Positions 1-8,709 of a stretch of DNA of 59,066 bases are shown piece by piece. Origin of the DNA: Lachnospiraceae bacterium (GTDB lineage: Bacteria > Bacillota > Clostridia > Lachnospirales > Lachnospiraceae). Below the pieces are notes generated by a model. It made no database searches and was not told the DNA's origin. It was given only the letters and a program-made list of their open reading frames with translations. Every line of letters starts with the position of its first letter. Position 1 is the stretch's first letter. A program made the translations under genes and the position numbers. The DNA lies in the NCBI GenBank assembly GCA_017524035.1, contig JAFWUY010000046.1, positions 1 through 59,066 of the forward strand, read 5' to 3'.

Positions 1-810
1 AACGGCTTCCGCAAAGCACTTATCGAAATATGCGCTGCTGAGCTTTTCCCCGTCTTCTCCGGTGCTCACATCCGGGCCTGCGCCTCCGAACATCTTTCTT
101 GCCGCTTCGCCCATCTCACCGAAGGTTGCGTCAACGGGAATCCTGAAATTCACATCCATTCCGTTCACCCAGCCTGCACCCTGGTGTGTGAAGATCAGGG
201 GATCGTAGCAATGGAAATTGTAAACGACGTGATCATCGACGGGCATGGCAAGATCCTTAAGAGCAACAATGCTGTTATTGTAGTATCCGCCGAGAAGGAT
301 ATAGGTATCGGGAGCGATCGCACGTATCCTCTTTATGCATTCGGTAGAGATCCTGTTCCACGCATCACAGTATTCCTTGCTGGTAACCTCATTCAGAAGC
401 TCAAAGGATATTTTCTCTCCGTAACCGGCAAATTCCTTCGCAAGCTTTTCCCAGAGCCTGTAGAATCTCTCCTGATACTCTTCGTTATCGAAGAAACCGC
501 TCTCTCCGTATTCCTGTGCAAAAGAATAACCGTAGGTCTTGTGAAGATCGAGAACAACATTCAGATTGTTCTTTACAGCGGTATCAAGTGCGAATCTGAT
601 ACGGTCAAATCCGTCTTCCCTGTAATTTCCCTTATCGTCCTCGACCAGTTCATAGTCGATGGGAAGACGAACGTGATCGAGTCCCCATCCGGCGATAACG
701 GCAAAATCTTCTTCTTTAATGAAGTTATCATAACGCTCTTTGGTGTGATTGCACTGTGAATACCATCCACCGAGATCCACACCGTGTGAAAAGCCCTTAA
801 ATTCTCTCAT
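1..810 (-). CDS. GH5 family endoglucanase-like glycoside hydrolase, C-terminus beyond window
   Basis: The first 270 residues are visible; the gene runs off the left edge. It starts at an ATG preceded by GGAGG nine bases upstream. The protein has no signal peptide, beginning MREFKGFSHGVDLGGW. Features seen are typical of clan GH-A family 5: HVRLPIDYE at about 46-54, DLHKTYGYSF at about 88-97, the acid/base glutamate in FELLNEV (Glu141), and YNFHCYDPLIFTHQGA at about 197-212. The nucleophile glutamate would lie past the edge. Family members hydrolyse beta-1,4-glucans. Lack of a secretion signal suggests a cytoplasmic enzyme acting on imported oligosaccharides, which fits the GH94 cellobiose phosphorylase at 44.7 kb. 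Exact substrate cannot be read from the sequence. Confidence 0.88.
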   Translation of the reverse strand, partial: MREFKGFSHGVDLGGWYSQCNHTKERYDNFIKEEDFAVIAGWGLDHVRLPIDYELVEDDKGNYREDGFDRIRFALDTAVKNNLNVVLDLHKTYGYSFAQEYGESGFFDNEEYQERFYRLWEKLAKEFAGYGEKISFELLNEVTSKEYCDAWNRISTECIKRIRAIAPDTYILLGGYYNNSIVALKDLAMPVDDHVVYNFHCYDPLIFTHQGAGWVNGMDVNFRIPVDATFGEMGEAARKMFGGAGPDVSTGEDGEKLSSAYFDKCFAEAV

Positions 811-848
811 TTTGATGTACCTCCATTCCAAAACCGGTTACTTTTTAA

Positions 849-877
849 AGTATATTTGCTGGAGGGATCGAATGCAA
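849..877 (-). promoter_or_regulatory. Sigma-A type promoter of the GH5 gene
   Basis: On the minus strand TTGCAT and TATACT are separated by exactly 17 bases, about 40 bases upstream of the GH5 start codon. Seen in sequence; activity is inferred. Confidence 0.6.
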
Positions 878-881
878 GGAT

Positions 882-915
882 AAAAAGGTTTATCCGGCAC
901 TTTCGCGCCGGATAA
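882..915 (-). terminator. Rho-independent terminator after the LanC-like/cysK-like unit
   Basis: Read on the minus strand, TTATCCGGC and GCCGGATAA form a 9-bp perfect stem around an 8-base loop, followed shortly by a T5 run. It lies 30 bases past the cysteine-synthase-like stop codon. Confidence 0.8.
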
Positions 916-944
916 TCGCCCGTTTTTTGCTGTCTGCAGCGGTG

Positions 945-1925
945 TTATTTATACATATTGGTTGAAAGGTATTTGAAAGCATTATCGGCAAGTATGACAA
1001 CTATGTTCTTGCCCTTTGCTTCGGGCCTCTTTGCGATCTGGGTCGCTGTCCATATCGCGGCACCCGCCGACTGTCCGAGGAAAAATCCTTCCGTAGCCAC
1101 GATCTTCCTGCCGGCTTCATAGGCGTCCTCTGCGATGACATCGAAGCACTCGTCATAACGGGCATCAAACTGTGCAAAAAGCGAAGGAACCTTATCGTCG
1201 GGAACTCCGTTGAACTGAAGCACTCCGTCAATGGTATTGCGTTCGGGGAATTCCGGATTTTTAAGCGACTGCTTGTGGGGCTGGGCTCCGATGATCTTGA
1301 CATCGGGATTCTTTTGTCTGAGATATGCGGAAAGACCTGCAAGGGTTCCGCCGGTTCCTACAAGCTGTACCACATAATCGACTTTCCCGTCCGTATCCTC
1401 CCAGATCTCGGGACCTGTCTTCTGTATATGTGCCCTGGGATTGGCGGGATTAGCGCACTGATCGAGATAGAACCAGCCTTTGGACTTGGCGAAATCACCC
1501 ATGACTTTCCCGAGTCCTTCCATCGAAAGACCGGTTTTCAGCATTTCGGCAAATCCCGGAACATCCGTGACTTGAAGAAGCTCCGCACCAAGCGCCTTTA
1601 GTATGAGTGATCTTTCGATCGAAACTCCGGGCTGGATCACCGCAACGAATTTATATCCCTTGGCATTGGCATACGTTGCTTCACCGATTCCCGTATTACC
1701 GCTGGTATAATCCACCAGAGTCATTCCGGGTTTGATCTTGCCTTCATATTCAGCCTGCTCGATGATATTGAGTGCTGCTCTGTCCTTTACGCTTCCCGAA
1801 GGATTAAAGTATTCGATTTTTCCGAGGATATTTGCCTCAAGGCCTTCACTCTCTTCATAACGATGAAACCTTACCAACGGCGTATTTCCTACAAGCTCCG
1901 TGATCGAATCATATATTCTTCCCAT
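945..1925 (-). CDS. Divergent cysteine synthase-like PLP enzyme
   Basis: A 326-residue fold-type II PLP enzyme of the O-acetylserine sulfhydrylase family. The PLP lysine is Lys47 in NPSGSVKDR, the substrate loop TSGNTG is at 74-79, and the phosphate loop GTGGT is present. Compared with the canonical paralogue at 3.6-4.6 kb, two active-site elements differ. The GIGAGFVP loop is replaced by VLQFNGVP. The PDSG motif, whose serine contacts the PLP pyridine nitrogen, reads ADNA (Asn315). It is the second gene of a two-gene unit, 26 bp after the LanC-like gene and just before a terminator. GAGG lies nine bases before the ATG. It could be a cysteine synthase with altered specificity or another beta-replacement enzyme (such as a diaminopropionate or cyanoalanine synthase); I cannot choose. 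Confidence 0.85.
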   Translation of the reverse strand: MGRIYDSITELVGNTPLVRFHRYEESEGLEANILGKIEYFNPSGSVKDRAALNIIEQAEYEGKIKPGMTLVDYTSGNTGIGEATYANAKGYKFVAVIQPGVSIERSLILKALGAELLQVTDVPGFAEMLKTGLSMEGLGKVMGDFAKSKGWFYLDQCANPANPRAHIQKTGPEIWEDTDGKVDYVVQLVGTGGTLAGLSAYLRQKNPDVKIIGAQPHKQSLKNPEFPERNTIDGVLQFNGVPDDKVPSLFAQFDARYDECFDVIAEDAYEAGRKIVATEGFFLGQSAGAAIWTATQIAKRPEAKGKNIVVILADNAFKYLSTNMYK

Positions 1926-1951
1926 TATTTTCTACCTCTTTTCTTCTTAAA

Positions 1952-3370
1952 TCAGTAATTATATTCAACTACCTCTATGAGACGTTCATCATTAAGTAAC
2001 GCCGCCAGAGAAAGCAGGCTCCATGCATTTCCCGCAGTTCCTATATACAGTCCCGAATAAGTATGTACATCGGTCGGTATCGTTCTCCACCAGTTTCCTA
2101 CCCATCTGACTCCGGTCTGAAGCTTGTAGATGTCATCACTGTCGTCTATCTGTGCCTCGCCTATGACGGTCCTTGCGGTGCGGATCGCATACTGCAGGAA
2201 TTCATCCTCACCCGTCAGACGGTATACGGAGATGAAATGCTCCAGCAGTCCGGGTGTTCCGCAGCACAGCGCCTGGCTCTTCCAATACCCTCTTGAGTAA
2301 TGCTCGGGAGCGCCGGCTCTTATGATTCCCCTTGATAATCGCTTCACCTCATCGAGATATTCCTTATCGTTTGTTATCTCGTAGAGCTTCTCAAAAAGGA
2401 GTGCCGTTCCCGCAGGTCCGTGACAAGTGCTGAGATAATAGAACTCTGTGGAAGGTCCTCTTTCGAGACTGTCGAGATAAGGAACAAGTGCCGCACTCTC
2501 ATCGCCTACCTCGATGCCCCTTATGTAATCGGCCGCATCCTTTGCTCCCTGCAAAAATCTCTCCTCTCCGGTCAGCTTATAAAGAATCGTAAAGATCCAG
2601 CCGACGCCCGATGTTCCGTGCGCAAGTCCGACCCAGAAAACATCTGCGGGGAAATCGATTATCGTAAGGTCTACAACATTCCAGAACTTTCCTCCGTTCG
2701 GAGCGGGCTTTCCTTTCTTAAGTACGTAATCTCCGATCTTAAGCGCAGCCTGTTTGTATTTCTCTTCTTTGGTAACCTCATATACGGAAGAAAGATATGT
2801 TACGAATCCGGCATCTCCGCACAGATCGTTCTGCTCGCTGAAATGAAGTCCGTCCTCATCCTCCGTTCCCGCGGAAAGAAGGTCGTCCGCAACCTTTCTG
2901 AGATAATCAAGATACTTTGCATCCTTTGTGAGTTCATACAGCTTAAGTATGAGATACGCGCTTCCCGTGAGGCCGTTATAGTATCCCGCGATCCAGCCCG
3001 GCATGTTCTTGACGTGAACTCTCTTATCGGAATTTCCTATAGCGTTATATGCCCTGTCGTAGAACGCCTTACCCTCATCGGTAGCTATGATGTCCGCCGC
3101 AGCAGCCTTTGCCTTTCCGAGATATTCTTCCTTTTTCGTAACCTGATACAGTCTCAGGTAAAAGAGTCCTATACCGGCGGACCCGCCGTATAATGCCTTC
3201 TCTGTGAGCATCGGATAATCCGAAAAGTCCTCGGATGAATCCGGGCTCTGTACCCATCTTAAGCCGTTTTCCGTTTTTCTTTCGGTGGTGTCGATCCAGT
3301 CCGCGGTCCTCTCCGCTATATCGATGTAATCCTGCGCTTCGTATTGTTTGAACAGTATATTTCTTGCCAT
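1952..3370 (-). CDS. Stand-alone LanC-like protein with a Cys-Cys-Cys zinc motif
   Basis: A 472-residue protein built from seven alpha-hairpin repeats, each starting with a glycine-rich turn: YGGSAG (61), YNGLTG (131), CGDAG (184), AHGTSG (250), CHGPAG (316), CCGTPG (369), YIGTAG (442). This is the LanC alpha/alpha toroid. Against NisC (zinc ligands Cys-Cys-His), His251 fits the GLAHG histidine, Cys316 the first zinc cysteine and Cys369 the second. The third ligand position is Cys370 instead of His. Known LanC enzymes add cysteine thiols to dehydrated residues to make thioethers; CCG-type sites are known from the ProcM group. There is no dehydratase or lanthipeptide precursor nearby. The gene leads its own unit behind the sulfur operator at 3446-3492, GGAGG precedes the ATG, and a cysteine synthase-like gene follows. 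A role in sulfur or thioether metabolism is inferred; its substrate is unknown. Confidence 0.88.
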   Translation of the reverse strand: MARNILFKQYEAQDYIDIAERTADWIDTTERKTENGLRWVQSPDSSEDFSDYPMLTEKALYGGSAGIGLFYLRLYQVTKKEEYLGKAKAAAADIIATDEGKAFYDRAYNAIGNSDKRVHVKNMPGWIAGYYNGLTGSAYLILKLYELTKDAKYLDYLRKVADDLLSAGTEDEDGLHFSEQNDLCGDAGFVTYLSSVYEVTKEEKYKQAALKIGDYVLKKGKPAPNGGKFWNVVDLTIIDFPADVFWVGLAHGTSGVGWIFTILYKLTGEERFLQGAKDAADYIRGIEVGDESAALVPYLDSLERGPSTEFYYLSTCHGPAGTALLFEKLYEITNDKEYLDEVKRLSRGIIRAGAPEHYSRGYWKSQALCCGTPGLLEHFISVYRLTGEDEFLQYAIRTARTVIGEAQIDDSDDIYKLQTGVRWVGNWWRTIPTDVHTYSGLYIGTAGNAWSLLSLAALLNDERLIEVVEYNY

Positions 3371-3445
3371 TTATATCCTCCTTCGTTGCTTCCGGAAGCG
3401 ATTCTTTTTTCTTTATGTGCTAATTATATTTCTGTTTTTCTCGGC

Positions 3446-3492
3446 TGTATAATTGTTATATTTTATTAAAGGTTATAGTTTCTGCTTATAAC
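3446..3492 (-). promoter_or_regulatory. Sulfur-regulon operator A and -10 box of the LanC-like gene
   Basis: On the minus strand an inverted repeat GTTATAAG-N6-CTATAACC (3471-3492) is followed after exactly 19 bases by TATACA (3446-3451). No good -35 hexamer is present, because the repeat occupies that place. This suggests an activator that contacts RNA polymerase, as LysR-type regulators do. The same arrangement precedes the sulfhydrylase gene (7297-7343) and the MalY-type gene (8710-8756). Confidence 0.75.
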
Positions 3493-3574
3493 GAAAATTC
3501 ATGGGATAACACGGACCGGGATGCAGGAAAGGCAGATACCGCGTCTATACAAAGGATAAAGCCGCAAAGGAAAC

Positions 3575-3610
3575 CAAAAAAAACGGAAGGTACACGATGG
3601 TACCTTCCGT
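3575..3610 (-). terminator. Terminator of the metY/trans-sulfuration/cysK operon
   Basis: An 11-bp perfect stem (ACGGAAGGTAC with its complement, 6-base loop) followed on the minus strand by an eight-T run, 36 bases past the cysK stop. Confidence 0.92.
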
Positions 3611-3645
3611 ACTTTGCGAGGCCGCTTTTCCTTTTTAAAACCGGA

Positions 3646-4578
3646 TCAGCTGTTGAAAAGATCCGTTGAATAATATCTGTCACCGCTGTCGGGAAGAAGT
3701 GCAACGACTGTCTTGCCGGCAAACTCGGGACGCTGAGCCACCTTGATCGCAGCTTTGAGTGCGGCACCTGAAGAGATACCTACCTGGAAGCCTTCTTCAA
3801 CCGCGATCTCCTTGCCGCCTTCGAAAGCAACTTCATTTTCGATGGTTATGATCTCGTCATAGATCTTGGTATCAAGGGTTGCGGGAACGAATCCTGCACC
3901 GATTCCCTGGATCTTATGGGCACCGGCTTTTCCTTCTGAAAGAACCGGTGAGGTTGCGGGCTCTACTGCGAAGACCTTAACGTCAGCCTTCTTTTCCTTG
4001 AGGTACTTTCCGACACCGGTGATGGTTCCGCCGGTTCCTACACCTGCAACGAATGCATCAACTTCTCCGTCGGTATCATTCCAGATCTCGGGGCCGGTTG
4101 TCTTGTAGTGAGCTTCGGGATTTGCGGGATTATCAAACTGTGCGGGGATGAAGCTGTTCTCGATCTGATCGTGAAGCTCATTTGCCTTTGCGATGGCGCC
4201 CTTCATTCCCTTTGCACCTTCGGTAAGAACTATCTCTGCACCGTATGCCTTAATGATGTTTCTGCGCTCAACGCTCATGGTCTCGGGAAGAACGATGATG
4301 ATCTTATATCCCTTTGCCGCAGCGATGGCAGCAAGACCGATTCCGGTGTTTCCGGAAGTGGGCTCGATAATGGTCGATCCGGGCTTGAGGGAACCGTCCT
4401 TTTCAGCCGCTTCGATCATTTCCTTGGCGATACGGTCCTTAACGGAGCCTGCGGGATTAAAATACTCAACCTTGGCAAGAAGCTTTGCCTTGAGGTCATA
4501 CTTCTTCTCGATGTGAGTGAGCTCGAGAAGAGGGGTGTTTCCTATGAGTTCGATTGCACTTTTATAAATCTTAGCCAT
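3646..4578 (-). CDS. cysK: Cysteine synthase A (O-acetylserine sulfhydrylase)
   Basis: A canonical 310-residue enzyme that makes L-cysteine from O-acetylserine and sulfide, using PLP, in the cytoplasm. All family elements are visible: NPAGSVKDR with PLP Lys47, PTSGNTG, GVGTGGT for the cofactor phosphate, QGIGAGFVP, and LPDSGDRYYST with Ser298 at the pyridine nitrogen. It is the last gene of the unit metY, trans-sulfuration enzyme, cysK and is followed by a strong terminator. The 83-base gap to the upstream gene holds no copy of the sulfur operator, so it is probably expressed from the metY promoter. This normal copy serves as the reference that shows how the 945-1925 paralogue has diverged. 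Confidence 0.95.
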   Translation of the reverse strand: MAKIYKSAIELIGNTPLLELTHIEKKYDLKAKLLAKVEYFNPAGSVKDRIAKEMIEAAEKDGSLKPGSTIIEPTSGNTGIGLAAIAAAKGYKIIIVLPETMSVERRNIIKAYGAEIVLTEGAKGMKGAIAKANELHDQIENSFIPAQFDNPANPEAHYKTTGPEIWNDTDGEVDAFVAGVGTGGTITGVGKYLKEKKADVKVFAVEPATSPVLSEGKAGAHKIQGIGAGFVPATLDTKIYDEIITIENEVAFEGGKEIAVEEGFQVGISSGAALKAAIKVAQRPEFAGKTVVALLPDSGDRYYSTDLFNS

Positions 4579-4661
4579 AATAATCTCCTTACCGGATCAT
4601 TCGATCCATTTAATCCATTTTACTGTTATGCGAGGCCGTAAGCTTTTCCTTTACTGTTATA

Positions 4662-5876
4662 TTAAGAATATGTACTACATCGAAAACCGCTTGTAAACAT
4701 TTTTTTCTCCCGTTCGAAATATTCTGTTTTCTCTTCAAAAGCCTGAGCGAGATCGTCTATCAGATCTTCTGCATTTTCTATTCCCACCGAAAGCCTCAGA
4801 AGAGTATCCGTTATTCCGAGTTTTTCTCTTACTTCCGCAGGCAGGTATCCGTGCGTCTGGAGCATGGGATAAGTCATAAGGGATTCGACGCCTCCGAGAC
4901 TTTCCGCAAAAGTAATGATCTTTATCTTGGAAAGTATCCTCTCCGCGGTTTCTTTGGAATCGGTTCTGAAGGATATCATTCCGCCGAAGCCTCTTGCCTG
5001 TTTTTTATTTACTTCATATCCGGGATGATCCTCGAGTCCGACATAATACACATCCCTCACCTTGGGGTGTTCCTTTAACCACCTTGCGATCTTCAGTGCA
5101 TTTTCCTGCTGTTTCTCAAGTCTCACCGAAAGTGTCTTGATTCCCCTGAGTACGAGGAAGCTGTCGAAGGGCGCCAGACACGGGCCGGTAGTTTTGTAGA
5201 GGAATGAAAGCTTATCATGGAGGCCGGGATCTTTGGAGATCACGAATCCGGCCAGCGTGTCATTATGCCCTTCAAGATATTTCGTTCCGCTGTGTATCAC
5301 GATGTCAGCTCCGAGATCTATCGGATTCTGGTAGTAGGGTGACAGGAAGGTGTTATCGACTATGAGCAAAAGATTATTTTCATCGGCGATCTTTCTCATT
5401 TCCGACAGATCGGTCACTTCCATCATCGGATTACTCGGCGTTTCGATATATAAAGCTTTTGTGTGTTCATTTACGGCAGCCCTGACAAGATCGGGATGAG
5501 ATGTATTTACGTAATCAACGGATAATTTGTGACTGTCTCTCACCGTATCAAAGAGTCTTACGGACCCTCCGTAAAGATCTTCGGATGCCACTATATGATC
5601 ACCCGGCGCAAATAGTTCAAGCGTGAGCCATATCGCCGCCATGCCGTTTGTTGTTGCGAGGCATCCGCTGCCGTGCTCAAGGGTGTTCACAACCTGCTCA
5701 AGATCATATCTTGTGGGATTTCCCACGCGGGAATAGTCATATCCGGTCGACTTTCCTATTCCGGGGTGAGCAAATGTGGCTACCTGGAATATGGGTGTTG
5801 TTATCGAACGGTATGGATGATCTTTCTCCAACAGACCATTCCCGTGTATACAGGCTGTTTCAATAGCTAAACTCAT
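4662..5876 (-). CDS. Trans-sulfuration PLP enzyme (cystathionine gamma-synthase/lyase family)
   Basis: A 404-residue fold-type I enzyme of the Cys/Met metabolism family. Visible features are YDYSRVGNPTR near 46-56 (phosphate and cofactor contacts from the neighbouring subunit), TNGMAA, VDNTF with Asp174, and the PLP lysine in HSGTKYLEGHND (Lys199). It joins or cleaves cystathionine, or cleaves homocysteine or cysteine; synthase and gamma-lyase members cannot be separated safely by eye. It starts 24 bases after the O-acetylhomoserine sulfhydrylase stop and precedes cysK. The C-terminal tail (roughly the last 20 residues, EYFEREKKMFTSGFRCSTYS) extends past the usual family end and is probably disordered. 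Confidence 0.9.
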   Translation of the reverse strand: MSLAIETACIHGNGLLEKDHPYRSITTPIFQVATFAHPGIGKSTGYDYSRVGNPTRYDLEQVVNTLEHGSGCLATTNGMAAIWLTLELFAPGDHIVASEDLYGGSVRLFDTVRDSHKLSVDYVNTSHPDLVRAAVNEHTKALYIETPSNPMMEVTDLSEMRKIADENNLLLIVDNTFLSPYYQNPIDLGADIVIHSGTKYLEGHNDTLAGFVISKDPGLHDKLSFLYKTTGPCLAPFDSFLVLRGIKTLSVRLEKQQENALKIARWLKEHPKVRDVYYVGLEDHPGYEVNKKQARGFGGMISFRTDSKETAERILSKIKIITFAESLGGVESLMTYPMLQTHGYLPAEVREKLGITDTLLRLSVGIENAEDLIDDLAQAFEEKTEYFEREKKMFTSGFRCSTYS

Positions 5877-5900
5877 TTACGCTCCGATCGTTTCGTTAAA

Positions 5901-7196
5901 TCAAAGTGCCTTAACTGCTTCGAATCCCTGCTCGAGATCCCAGATGATATCGTCGATATGCTCGGTTCCGATCGAAAGACGGATCGTTGCCTGGCTGATT
6001 CCTGCTTCAGCAAGCTGCTCGGGAGTCATCTCGGCGTGCGTGGTATCGTAAGGGTGAATTACAAGACTCTTAACATCCGCAACGTTTGCAAGAAGTGAGA
6101 ATATCTTGAGACCGTCGATGAATGCATATGCCTCTTTCTGTCCGCCCTTGATATCAAAGGTAAAGATAGAACCTCCGCCGTTGGGGAAGTATTTCTCATA
6201 AAGATCGTGCTGAGGATGATCCTTAAGCGAAGGATGGCTTACCTTTTCCACAAGAGGATGATTTGCAAGGAATTCAACTACCTTCTTGGTGTTCTCTGCA
6301 TGGCGCTCAAGTCTGAGTGAAAGTGTTTCAAGTCCCTGGATGAGTGCCCATGCGTTGAAAGGAGAGATTGCCGCACCGGTATCCCTGAGAAGGATTGCCC
6401 TGATGAAGGTTACATATGCTGCAGGTCCTACGGCTCCGACGAATGATACGCCGTGATAGCTGGGATTGGGCTCTGTGAACTGAGGGAACTTGCCACTGGC
6501 CGTCCAGTCAAACTTTCCTCCGTCAACGATGAGTCCGCCGAGAGTGGTTCCGTGTCCGCCGATGAACTTGGTAGCGGAGTGAACTACGATATCCGCACCG
6601 TGCTCAAGGGGACGGATCAGGTAAGGAGTTCCGAAGGTGTTATCAATAATAAGAGGAATCTTATGTGAGTGTGCGATCTCCGCAATCTTCTCGATGTCAG
6701 GAATATCCGATCCGGGATTTCCGAGAGTCTCGATGAAGATTGCCTTGGTCTTCTCATCAACAGCGGCGGCTACTGCTGAGTGATCGTGAATGTTTACGAA
6801 CTTGGTATCAATGCCGTAGGTGGGAAGCGTATTATCAAGGAGGTTGTAGCTACCGCCATAGATGCTGTTCTGGGCTACGATATTATCGCCTGCTCCTGCG
6901 ACTGCAAGTATTGAATAAGTTACCGCTGCTGCACCGGATGCAAGTGCAAGTGCTGCGACACCGCCCTCAAGTGCTGCGACTCTCTCTTCGAGAACACCCT
7001 GGGTTGAGTTTGTAAGTCTTCCGTAGATATTGCCTGCGTCTCTGAGATTGAATCTGTCAGCCGCATGCTGTGCGGACTGGAATACGTATGAAGTGGTCTG
7101 GTAAATGGGTACCGCTCTGGAATCGGTAGCGGGATCTGCCTTCTCCTGTCCTACATGAAGCTGCTTTGTTTCAAATCTGAATTCGTGGTTGCTCAT
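5901..7196 (-). CDS. metY: O-acetylhomoserine sulfhydrylase (direct homocysteine synthesis)
   Basis: A 431-residue member of the same fold as its downstream neighbour, but with the longer form and motifs of O-acetyl-L-homoserine sulfhydrylase. These are [20 protein letters not shown] at the N-terminus, YGRLTNST (58-65), [10 protein letters not shown], and the PLP lysine in VVHSATK (Lys210), followed by the long insertion with [10 protein letters not shown]. It forms homocysteine from O-acetylhomoserine and sulfide for methionine synthesis. It leads the three-gene sulfur unit, with GGAGG before the ATG and operator B about 100 bases upstream. I found no S-box (SAM riboswitch) in the leader, so control is probably by the operator. 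Confidence 0.93.
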   Translation of the reverse strand: MSNHEFRFETKQLHVGQEKADPATDSRAVPIYQTTSYVFQSAQHAADRFNLRDAGNIYGRLTNSTQGVLEERVAALEGGVAALALASGAAAVTYSILAVAGAGDNIVAQNSIYGGSYNLLDNTLPTYGIDTKFVNIHDHSAVAAAVDEKTKAIFIETLGNPGSDIPDIEKIAEIAHSHKIPLIIDNTFGTPYLIRPLEHGADIVVHSATKFIGGHGTTLGGLIVDGGKFDWTASGKFPQFTEPNPSYHGVSFVGAVGPAAYVTFIRAILLRDTGAAISPFNAWALIQGLETLSLRLERHAENTKKVVEFLANHPLVEKVSHPSLKDHPQHDLYEKYFPNGGGSIFTFDIKGGQKEAYAFIDGLKIFSLLANVADVKSLVIHPYDTTHAEMTPEQLAEAGISQATIRLSIGTEHIDDIIWDLEQGFEAVKAL

Positions 7197-7296
7197 AATC
7201 TTATCTCCTCCTGTTATCCTTTTATGCTCTTCGTTTTCGTCTGCGAAGAATTTGTTTTTGTTTTGATGATGTTACGATACAATAACTTTTCACTCC

Positions 7297-7343
7297 TGTA
7301 TAATTCGTAAAATCAAGAGCGGGCTATAAGCAAAACTTATAAC
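7297..7343 (-). promoter_or_regulatory. Sulfur-regulon operator B and -10 box of metY
   Basis: The inverted repeat (7322-7343) reads GTTATAAG-N6-TTATAGCC on the minus strand and is followed after exactly 19 bases by TATACA (7297-7302). Spacing and orientation match operators A and C. Here the repeat is embedded in a longer GC-capped stem (7319-7347) that may also end the upstream malY transcript. Confidence 0.75.
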
Positions 7344-7347
7344 CCGC
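7319..7347 (-). terminator. Hairpin after malY, overlapping operator B
   Basis: A 12-bp stem GCGGGTTATAAG / CTTATAGCCCGC with one U-G wobble on the minus strand and a 5-base loop. The following minus-strand sequence is only moderately T-rich (TCTTGATTTT). The plus-strand reading has a T5 run but a C-A mismatch in the stem. It probably serves both as operator DNA and as a weak terminator for the MalY-type gene. Confidence 0.5.
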
Positions 7348-7408
7348 TTTTTCAGCATTCATCTGTGTTTCAGACGGCATGCCCGCCCGGATTCAATGTG
7401 TTTTTTTG

Positions 7409-8593
7409 TCATTTTTTCAGATTCGAAACAGCCCTTTCAAGTCTTGTAAGACTTTCTTCCACGATCCTTCTCGGTGCGGCAAGATTGAATCTTTCAAATC
7501 CCTCGCCGCATTTCCCGAATATGAATCCCGCATCAAGCCATAGCTTTGCTTTTTCCCTGATGAATCTTTCCAGCTCCATCGCACCGAGCCCGAGTCCTGA
7601 AAAATCAACCCATGTAAGATATGTACCTTCGGGATGTGTCATCTTAAGCTCTGGAAGTTTTTCCTTAAGAAATCTTTCCATATACAGTATGTTTTCATGA
7701 ATATAATCCACTACTTCATCAACCCACTCATCACACTCCGTATATGATGCCTTCATTGCGGCAAGCGCAAGGAAGTCGATCTGGGAATAACCTTCCGCTC
7801 CGAGCATCTGCCTGAAATGCCTTCTTTTTTCCGGATCAAAGATAAAGATCGGTGATATCTGAAGTCCCGCCGTATTGAATGTCTTGGAGGGAGCGGTTGC
7901 AAGCACCGTGTTATTCCTCACTTCATCGGACAGAGAAGAAAAGCTCACAAATTCATTTTCTTCATAAACAAAATCCGCATGGATCTCATCTGCGATCACA
8001 AGAACATTGTATTTAAGAGTAATGTCGGCGATCCTTTGAAGTTCATCTCTTTTCCATACCCTTCCTATGGGATTGTGAGGTGAGCAGAGTATGTATATCT
8101 TTACATCATTTTCCGCGATCTGTTTTTCAAATGCATCAAAGTCAACGGTGTATCTTCCGTTATCATCTTTTGTCAGTTCATTCCTGATAAGTTTTCTGCC
8201 GTTATCGCTCACCGCTTCGGAGAAGGGATAATATACCGGCTGCGATATCATCACGGAATCTCCGGGATCGCTGAAGGCAAGGATCGCGGTTGTGATACCG
8301 AATACGGTTCCGGGCGTAAAGATTATCGCATCGGGATCCGGATAGAATCCGTGTCTCCTCTTATACCACTCAGATACGATCCTCTTATCGGCAGGCTTTG
8401 GATCCGTATATCCGAAGAATCCCGCGGAAGCCGCTTTGACGATCGCATCCGTCACCCGGGGAGGGGAAGGGAAATCCATATCCGCAACCCAGAGCGGCAG
8501 CTCATCCTCTGAATGATGCCTTTCCTCCGCAAAATCCCACTTCAGAGAATTTGTATTTCTTCTGTCGTAAACTTTATCAAAATCATATCCCAT
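7409..8593 (-). CDS. MalY/PatB-type aminotransferase-fold cystathionine beta-lyase
   Basis: A 394-residue fold-type I PLP enzyme of the MalY/PatB group, which cleaves C-S bonds (cystathionine to homocysteine, pyruvate and ammonia; sometimes cysteine). Visible features are LPLWVADMDF at 32-41, typical of the group, YTDP, SPHNPIGR with the asparagine near the cofactor, ADEIH with Asp202, and the PLP lysine in APSKTFN (Lys237). It is alone in its unit, with operator C upstream and hairpin 7319-7347 downstream. Sharing the operator with the cysteine and homocysteine genes supports a sulfur amino-acid role rather than the regulatory MalY role known in E. coli. Confidence 0.9.
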   Translation of the reverse strand: MGYDFDKVYDRRNTNSLKWDFAEERHHSEDELPLWVADMDFPSPPRVTDAIVKAASAGFFGYTDPKPADKRIVSEWYKRRHGFYPDPDAIIFTPGTVFGITTAILAFSDPGDSVMISQPVYYPFSEAVSDNGRKLIRNELTKDDNGRYTVDFDAFEKQIAENDVKIYILCSPHNPIGRVWKRDELQRIADITLKYNVLVIADEIHADFVYEENEFVSFSSLSDEVRNNTVLATAPSKTFNTAGLQISPIFIFDPEKRRHFRQMLGAEGYSQIDFLALAAMKASYTECDEWVDEVVDYIHENILYMERFLKEKLPELKMTHPEGTYLTWVDFSGLGLGAMELERFIREKAKLWLDAGFIFGKCGEGFERFNLAAPRRIVEESLTRLERAVSNLKK

Positions 8594-8709
8594 GTATTTA
8601 TCCTCTTCTTTCGTTCAGCTATTGACCGATTAACATTGCCCGGAGAGAAAAATGCATACTCCCCCGATTTTTATCATTATTCGGAATTATCTCATAAGGA
8701 TCTCTTTTT

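Noticed and set aside
7197..7408. SAM riboswitch (S-box) before metY
   Set aside because: No S-box core sequences or stems; the leader holds the inverted-repeat operator instead.
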